Source of the DNA: Plasmodium malariae
Taxonomy: Eukaryota > Apicomplexa > Aconoidasida > Haemosporida > Plasmodiidae
Length of the DNA: 64,000 nucleotides
Direction: 5' to 3'
Assembly (NCBI RefSeq): GCF_900090045.1
Contig: NC_041788.1
Span: 1,178,001-1,242,000 of the forward strand
How positions within the stretch are numbered: position 1 is the stretch's first letter; each line of letters starts with the position of its first letter. Of the stretch, positions 57,783-64,000 are shown piece after piece. A program made the position numbers and the translations under genes. Below the pieces are notes generated by a model that saw nothing but the letters and a program-made list of their open reading frames with translations, ran no database searches and was not told the origin of the DNA.

Positions 57783-58046
57783 AAACATATTTAGAAATAC
57801 ATAAAAACATATTTAGAAATATATATAAACATATTTAGAAATACATGTAAACATATTTAGAAATACATGTAAACATATTTAGAAATACATATAAACATAT
57901 TTAGAAGCATATGTAAACATACTTAGAAATACATATAAACATATTTAGAAGCATATGTAAACATACTTAGAAATACATAAAAACATATTTAGAAATACAT
58001 GTAAACATATTTAGAAATACATATAAACATATTTGGAAATATATGT
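57783..58046. repeat. Minisatellite, 22-bp unit, 12 copies
   Basis: AAACATATTTAGAAATACAT plus two variable bases recurs every 22 bases from 57783 to 58046. Variants include AAGCATATGT ends and a CATACTTAG core in alternate units in the middle, so part of the array has a 44-bp higher-order period. It lies about 300 bp downstream of the TRM1 stop codon. Confidence 0.93.
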
Positions 58047-58160
58047 ATACAAATTGCTAAAATGCGAAATTTTACTAATGTACAATCGAATAATAAACAC
58101 ATAAAAAGAACAAAAAACATACATATAAATACATAATGCATGCATAGGTACATACATATA

Positions 58161-58255
58161 TGCATACAAACATACATGCATACACATACATACATGCATA
58201 CAAACATACATGCATACACATACATACATGCATACAAACATACATGCATATGAAC
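58161..58255. repeat. Minisatellite, 34-bp unit, about 2.8 copies
   Basis: TGCATACAAACATACATGCA starts a 34-base unit at 58161, 58195 and 58229. The unit is itself built from CATACA/TGCATACA words, so it probably arose from a simpler ACAT repeat. On the minus strand it gives a false open frame of MYVCMHVC type. It begins about 115 bp after the end of the 22-bp array and ends about 105 bp before the TRM1 stop. Confidence 0.88.
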
Positions 58256-58361
58256 ATTTATAAAATATACAAAAGAGGTTAAGAAAACGTGTGTCAAAAT
58301 AGGCATATATCAATATGCGCACATGTCCATACTGTACTCAAATTCGTACAAGGCTAAGTTA

Positions 58362-60908
58362 TTAATTTCTTTCAAAATGTTTTTTCATTGGTCCCCAAAA
58401 AGGCTCAGGGTTTTCTATAGTAAATAATTTAAGGTGGGTTTTATCTTTTTTATAATTCGAAATATTAATGTTATCAAATGAAGAATTTTTTTTAAAAAAT
58501 TCATATGTTAATAACTTTTTCTTTAATTTTTCATCTTTAATAGTATTTATAGAATACACTTTTTTCTGTGTATTTTCATTCCCTTCTTTACAATTTTTGT
58601 TGTTTATTCCATCTAATTCATCGTTTTTTCCATCGACAGAATTAAAGCTTCTTTTTTTCGAATTAATTTTATATATAATAGCGCGGAATATATCCATAAA
58701 AACGTTGTTAGGTGCATTCGTTTTTACACTATCCGGATCCTTGTGAAAATAAGAAACTTCATAATTCAAATTGACCAATGCATTAACCAGTAATTTTCTG
58801 GAAAATGAGCATATTTTAAAATTTCTAAATAAAGCTGGCATATTATAATATAATGGTATATTTATTTCTTGTTTTAAACATCTAAAATTTATTAATATCC
58901 TATCTCTTGTTTTTATTGTATTTAAATTATACTCCTCTAAATTCTCTAATAATGATATACATGTGAGTATAAAATCAGCATTATGTAATTTTCCTATATA
59001 TATAGGTCCACCTATTAGTATATCCCCTCCGCATTCTTCACATTTATTCGATATTTGTAATTTGCTACTTTTGTATTTATATCCAATTATCGTACTCTTT
59101 GCATTTTCCGTTGCTTCTCCACCATTTTCTACCTTTTCCACTTTTTCGAAATTCTGTGCATTTTCTGTATTCTCACCATTCCTAACAATTTCAACCTGTT
59201 TACAAAATTCAGTGTTCAAAAGTTTTTCCTTCTTATTTTCACTTCCATTTTCTAAAAGATCACGATTACCATTAGGAAAAGAATATTTCTTTTTATTTTT
59301 TTTCCTTCTTTTTGAGTTATTATTATTATTATTATCATTATTATCATTGTTGTTGTTATCTGTTACAGACACATTTACATCTTTTTTAGATGCTAAAGGG
59401 TTAATGTAAAAGCTAGAACAATTGGTGCACTGGTACACTAAGCCACTATCAATGCAAAGGTCCTTTGTTTGTAAAGCATCATCCAATACTTGTATCAATA
59501 TACGAATATAAAAGTAAATATTGAGAGATAAAAAGGGAATAATACACTTTTTATATTTAGAAGCAATTGTTTTTATTTTATAAAATAAGACTCTTATACT
59601 GTATTCATTATTGTAGTTTACTTTTTTACTAAATATCATACTATTATACTTATAAAAGGATACGTCTGGAAACTTTCCATTCAATATCCTCATATCTGTA
59701 TTTGTTATTAAAATAAAAAAATTACTTCTACCATATTTTAAGCAACTTTCAAGATATTCTATTGATGATCCATATGGATCTATATCTATTATATCGAATA
59801 TATATTTTTCCATTAATTTGCTTTTTTTAATTAAATCATCAAGAGTGCTTTCACTAATATTTTCCTTTCCATAATGGTTTTGTATTCCTTCATTATGCAT
59901 CCCTTCGTTATGCATCCTTTCGTTGTGTACCTTTCTGTTTTGTTCTCCATTTTGAGCTTCTACATCTACTGATTCCACATCTTGGTGCACATCGTCCCCC
60001 TCAACAGTTTTATGCTCGTTCAATTCTTTTTTTGCTGATTCATTTCCACTAATAGCATCATCCCTATCACTACAATGCGTCAAGCTATTATAGTTGGTTT
60101 CGTCATACTGGTCCGATTCATCTTCTATTAAATCTATTTTAGTATTAACATCATCGTTATTTGAAAATGCGGTGGAGTCACTATCTTGTATGTCTTCTTT
60201 ACTCTCATTATTATTGCTTTTTACTCTGTTGTAATATGTTAAAAATTTTAAAAATTTTAACGCTTGTTTGAAATAACTATTATAATTAATTATGTTATTA
60301 ATATAAGTGAAACCTATATCCAATTTCTTATTGTTCCTTTTCTTTGTATATATATTATCAATGTTTAATATATTCATAACACTATTAGCATCGTTGCATA
60401 GAATTGTGTATTTATCTTTATTTATGTTATTTCTTTTAAAATTTCTTCTTATTTGCTTACAAGCATATTTGTCAATATCGTTTGTTATTATATGATTTAT
60501 CGTTTCCCTTAATTCTTTCACATATCTTATGCTTCTTATTCCGCTTGCACTTAACAATTCAATAACATTAAATCCTCTGAATAGTGTTTTTCCATTGTCC
60601 TTATTTTTATTTTTTAAATAGATTTCCAATGCTTTTATTAAAATTATACTCATATCCCGATTATATACTTGTGCCTTATTATAAAAAAGGTGTTTATTCT
60701 TGTTTTTTATTTTCACACTGCCTTCAAATATATATTTATTATCTTCATTGTAGTATGCCCCTCCTACTTCTCCTTCCTCGAATTTATTTTCCGTCTCATT
60801 CTTTTTATTGCTTCCATTACCTTTTCTGTAAAATATTTTTTTATTTTCTTCTATAAACTTTCTTTTTCGCTTCTCATTTTTTCCTCTTTCATTACCAATC
60901 CCTATCAT
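58362..60908 (-). CDS. TRM1: tRNA (guanine-26-N2)-dimethyltransferase TRM1
   Basis: Single exon, 848 residues. The Trm1 order of motifs is present: FEEGEVGGAYYN and FYNKAQVYNRDMSI near the N-terminus; the SAM-binding loop ELLSASGIRSIRYVKEL at 117-133; NDIDKYA at 143-149; DIDPYGSSIEYL at about 375-386 (motif IV, catalytic acid and SAM contacts); NTDMRILNG; and a conserved NEYSIRVLF helix. A zinc ribbon is formed by CTNC (about 495) and CEECGG (about 622), separated by a Asn/Lys-rich insert of about 120 residues. The C-terminus has NYEVSYFHKDPDSVKTNAP and GPMKKH as in the family. The enzyme puts two methyl groups on G26 of many tRNAs, usually in nucleus and mitochondria. It is longer than the usual 550-650 residues because of three low-complexity inserts, the largest at about 235-365. 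No obvious targeting peptide. Confidence 0.93.
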   Translation of the reverse strand: MIGIGNERGKNEKRKRKFIEENKKIFYRKGNGSNKKNETENKFEEGEVGGAYYNEDNKYIFEGSVKIKNKNKHLFYNKAQVYNRDMSIILIKALEIYLKNKNKDNGKTLFRGFNVIELLSASGIRSIRYVKELRETINHIITNDIDKYACKQIRRNFKRNNINKDKYTILCNDANSVMNILNIDNIYTKKRNNKKLDIGFTYINNIINYNSYFKQALKFLKFLTYYNRVKSNNNESKEDIQDSDSTAFSNNDDVNTKIDLIEDESDQYDETNYNSLTHCSDRDDAISGNESAKKELNEHKTVEGDDVHQDVESVDVEAQNGEQNRKVHNERMHNEGMHNEGIQNHYGKENISESTLDDLIKKSKLMEKYIFDIIDIDPYGSSIEYLESCLKYGRSNFFILITNTDMRILNGKFPDVSFYKYNSMIFSKKVNYNNEYSIRVLFYKIKTIASKYKKCIIPFLSLNIYFYIRILIQVLDDALQTKDLCIDSGLVYQCTNCSSFYINPLASKKDVNVSVTDNNNNDNNDNNNNNNSKRRKKNKKKYSFPNGNRDLLENGSENKKEKLLNTEFCKQVEIVRNGENTENAQNFEKVEKVENGGEATENAKSTIIGYKYKSSKLQISNKCEECGGDILIGGPIYIGKLHNADFILTCISLLENLEEYNLNTIKTRDRILINFRCLKQEINIPLYYNMPALFRNFKICSFSRKLLVNALVNLNYEVSYFHKDPDSVKTNAPNNVFMDIFRAIIYKINSKKRSFNSVDGKNDELDGINNKNCKEGNENTQKKVYSINTIKDEKLKKKLLTYEFFKKNSSFDNINISNYKKDKTHLKLFTIENPEPFWGPMKKHFERN

Positions 60909-63900
60909 TTTTTATCTGTGCTAAATTTTTTTTTTTTTTTTTTTTTCAGTAAAAATTTACGTAAAATGTGTGCTATAAATATGAGCTATCTATGCACAAC
61001 AACGAAAATAACTCCGTAGTTACGTACAACATATATACATGAGTATATGTATAAAGCAAACACACTATATAATAAATGTATTGTAGAGTCGTACTGTAAT
61101 AATGTTCTATACATACGTACTATAAATATATATATTTTGTATGTGCAAGTATTAAACACTTAAATTATAAACACGAACTATAAATATGAACTTATGTGTG
61201 TCGTACTGTAAATATGTGTTTCAAATACGTACTAAAAATACGCATTTCAGATGCGTACCATAAATAAGTGTTTTAAATACGTAATATAAATTTGCATTAT
61301 AAATATGGAGGATGTATATATTTTGAAAAAATGCATGTGTTTTAAAGGTACATATGTGTTATATATATGTATATAACATTATGTTAATTAATTTTGGGGA
61401 AAAGCATTTTGTTCCTCAATACCTACTACACCTTTGCTTTTAAGAGAAAAAAAACAAAAAATATACATATATATATATATAATATGAAATAAGTATTAAG
61501 ATAACATTGTATAAAAAGTACTCAAAATATTGGCTAAATTTTTAGATGGGTGAAACGCATACATATATATATATGTATGTATATATATATATATATATAT
61601 ATATAATAATTATTATTAATTCACATATTATAATACTTTTAATTTCTTACAAGGGAAATAATAATATTGGCTTTTTTTTTATTTTTTTTAAATGTTCATA
61701 TAAATGAACACTGTTTAAAAATATGGTAAAATTTAATTATTCTTTCATTTTTTTAAATATATCAATATGTATTTTTAATGAGATGTTACTTTATTGTGGT
61801 CATTTTTTTTTTTGTTTTGTCGCATCTTAATCTTTTTATATTAAGTTATTTTTCCCTTGGTACTTTTTATGCCGTTATTTTTATTGTTTCTCATTATCAT
61901 TTTTTTATAATTTTTCCTCGATAATTTTTCTTCTTGTGTTTATTTTAAGATAATACTTGATGTAAAATTTCTGTTATTTATGTTAAATATAGCTTTATTT
62001 TTAAATATTATATTTTTTGCTAATTTGTGATAGCTTTTTAATAATATTTTTTTTGAGTGTTATTTTTAATATTTTATAGATGTATATATATATATTATAT
62101 ATTTTTTTTTAACGTTTTAATATTACTCTTGCTTTTTTATTATATATATAGTTTTATTTTTATTTTAATTTCAATATATACATATATATATATATTATAT
62201 ATATGTATATATAATTTTCAATTATTTTTATAATTACAGTTGTTTTTTATTTCCAAATAAAAATTATTTGTGTTTACATACAAACTAAATTATAAAAATA
62301 ATTTGCAACGTTTTATGAAGACCATAAATAGTAAGTATACAACGAAAAGGAATATGAAAAAAAAAAGAAATTTTACATTAAATATTGTTTCCCCATTAAT
62401 AAAATATACGCCAAGAAATAATTTTTTAAATCCATTCTTTTGAATTTATTCAGGAAATAAATACAAAATAAATGCATCAAAATATAATAAAAAAGGTATT
62501 ATTATCGTATACTATATTTGAGTAAAAAAGTAATAAGCAAAGTAATATTAAAAAAAAAAAAAGAAATATATATGTAAAAAAAAAAAAGAAAACGGAACTC
62601 CCCCCTTTATATATTGCACCTGTCAATATTTAGGGTAAAAAACCCGAAGGTATTTTTTATAAAAATTGTATTATGCCCTTTAATTCAACCGCATATATAT
62701 ATATATATATTATATTAAAAGAAAGTCTCGTATTATATATATATAATTAAAGAACATGCTGAAAATTTTAAATGTATTATTATACTATAAGTCATTATAT
62801 CTTTTTATTACAACAAAAATATGAAAAATATTGCAATTGTAAATATATGTATATATTAATGTATATACAGTTTACATGTATACATGTAGGCTTATATTTG
62901 CAAAAAGAGGGTGTTACTTCTGGATTTTTCATTGTACGCATGTACAAACAATATAATAATTTATTACAGTACAAAATTTTCAAATTTTTTTTTTATTTTT
63001 TAAACAAAGTGACAAAAAATACTCTACGATGAAAACGCAAAGAAAGCTCAAAACACCAAATTTAATATACAATTGTAAAATGATGAAAAAAGTTTTAAGC
63101 AATAATAAAACAAAAAGTAGTAGTTAGATTTGTATGCATACAATGTATTATATATATATACGTGTGCATGTATAGGTGTTCACCTGTTTTTCAAGCATAT
63201 AAAGAAAGATACTTCAGAAATGAGAGGTGAAACTCATTATGAATTTTATATCTAATACAATTTTGCCAATTCATAATTTTTTATTGTTTGGTATACCATA
63301 AAAGGAAGAAAAAAGAAATTAAATAATGACAAAGAAATAGTATAATAGCTTTATGTTCAAAACTGTGTGCATGCTTTTTTTTTTCTTTTTTTTAAATAAA
63401 GGAAAATATCATGTTGTGCTGTCTAACAGGATATAAACACTCTTTCCTTTTTTAAAATTAATATATATATATGTGTACATGTGCAAGGAAATTTTAACGT
63501 ATTGTACACAAAAGTCATTTTTATTAATTTATTTTTATACCATATTATGTCATACTATATAACGTGTTATTTGATTAAAATAATGTAAATACTTATTTTC
63601 TAATTAATAAAGAATTATGAAAGATAGTAAGTATAACATATATTTTTCTCTTTTTAAAAAAAAAATTAACCTGATGTACTGTAAAAGCTCAATAATGTAC
63701 TATTATTTTCAAGACAAAATAATTGCTTGCTATCCATACATATATATATATAGTAAGATTTAGAAATTAGTAAGAGAGGGCAATTATCTTAAAAAAAAAA
63801 AAAAAGTGTAACAATACATTTTTTTTTATGATGTTCTTAAAAGCATCTCTAATAATTATTCGGAAAATGCTTCATGCAAAATACACAAAAAAAAAAAAAA

Positions 63901-64000
63901 TAAAAATAATAGGTATGCATTGTAAGCATAATATATATGTAAAGAAAAAAAAAAATTATAATATATAAAAAAGTTAAGAAAAGCGCTTTATGGTGATTCT
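60909..64000. other. Gene-poor right end, 3.1 kb
   Basis: Upstream of TRM1 to the window edge. It holds poly(T) at 60929-60946, TA/TATG microsatellites at about 61572-61605, 62175-62205 and 62694-62712, and many A or T runs. Two stretches stand out from the background: the hairpin-rich segment at 62597-62655 (separate entry) and 63170-63240, which contains AGGTG-TT-CACCT and ATGAG-(8)-CTCAT inverted repeats. No open frame with coding composition was found on either strand, and no gene enters from the right edge as far as I can see. Confidence 0.6.
62597..62655. ncRNA. Possible structured RNA element, low confidence
   Basis: A G+C-richer island in very AT-rich DNA. CCCTTT-ATATTG (62603-62616) can pair with CAATAT-TTAGGG (62624-62635) around the loop CACCTGT, a hairpin with a small internal loop. 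The same GGGT (62633-62636) can instead pair with ACCC (62642-62645) around a run of A. The two pairings exclude each other. No known RNA family is recognised, and short inverted repeats are frequent in such DNA, so this is only a candidate. Confidence 0.15.

Larger units (their letters stand above)
56720..58361. other. Intergenic region, 1.6 kb, with two minisatellites
   Basis: Upstream of the RPAP3-like gene and downstream of TRM1 (both minus). The first 230 bases are a C/T-rich tract with TTTTC repeats on the plus strand (56810-56910), so the RPAP3-like transcript would have a purine-rich leader. Poly(T) tracts lie at 57137-57153 and 57350-57363. The 22-bp and 34-bp minisatellites (separate entries) lie next to the TRM1 end. 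No gene seen. Confidence 0.6.

Overview
This window is nuclear DNA of a malaria parasite (Plasmodium). The evidence is extreme A+T richness, intergenic poly(A)/poly(T) and (TA)n tracts, long mostly single-exon genes, short AT-rich introns with GTATAT/GTAAAT donors, Asn/Lys/Asp-rich low-complexity inserts, and two apicoplast-type nuclear genes (a leadered plant-type ferredoxin and a chloroplast-type glycerol-3-phosphate acyltransferase). From memory, the order ferredoxin, G3PAT, large unknown protein, SMC2 ... SEC63 matches a block on P. falciparum chromosome 13. The modest Asn runs and abundant TATG/TA microsatellites suggest a non-falciparum species, but the species cannot be fixed from the sequence alone.

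Layout, left to right: (1) 1-3212, minus, 5' two-thirds or more of a NOC4/CBF-family ribosome-biogenesis protein running off the left edge; (2) 5253-5825, minus, a four-helix membrane protein; (3) a possible micro-gene at 7621-8028; (4) 8544-12038, a divergent pair of apicoplast genes, ferredoxin (minus) and G3PAT (plus), sharing one 1.7 kb upstream region; (5) 14758-19830, plus, a 1690-residue unknown protein; (6) 20670-24683, minus, condensin SMC2 with one intron just before the ABC signature; (7) 25569-28886, plus, one doubtful and one well-supported multi-exon small gene; (8) 29233-30855, plus, a thioredoxin-like protein with a helical C-terminal part; (9) 32015-34372, minus, a coiled-coil protein; (10) 37659-39821, minus, SEC63; (11) 42244-44217 and 46646-48820, plus, two unknown proteins; (12) 51678-53573, plus, a MINDY-family deubiquitinase with a probable prenylation box; (13) 54122-56719, minus, an RPAP3-like R2TP co-chaperone; (14) 58362-60908, minus, TRM1 tRNA methyltransferase. 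The last 3.1 kb contains no convincing gene.

The genes are eukaryotic housekeeping functions (ribosome assembly, chromosome condensation, ER translocation, ubiquitin editing, chaperone assembly, tRNA modification, apicoplast redox and lipid synthesis) and are transcribed separately; there are no operons. Intergenic regions are 0.5-3.3 kb and hold several non-coding minisatellites (13, 20, 22, 26 and 34 bp units). I saw no CRISPR array, insertion sequence, rRNA, convincing tRNA, or subtelomeric antigen family. I found no clearly new multi-gene system. The best leads are the small spliced genes hidden in 'intergenic' DNA, the prenylation signal on the MINDY enzyme, the split zinc ribbon of TRM1, and the shared upstream region of the two apicoplast genes.
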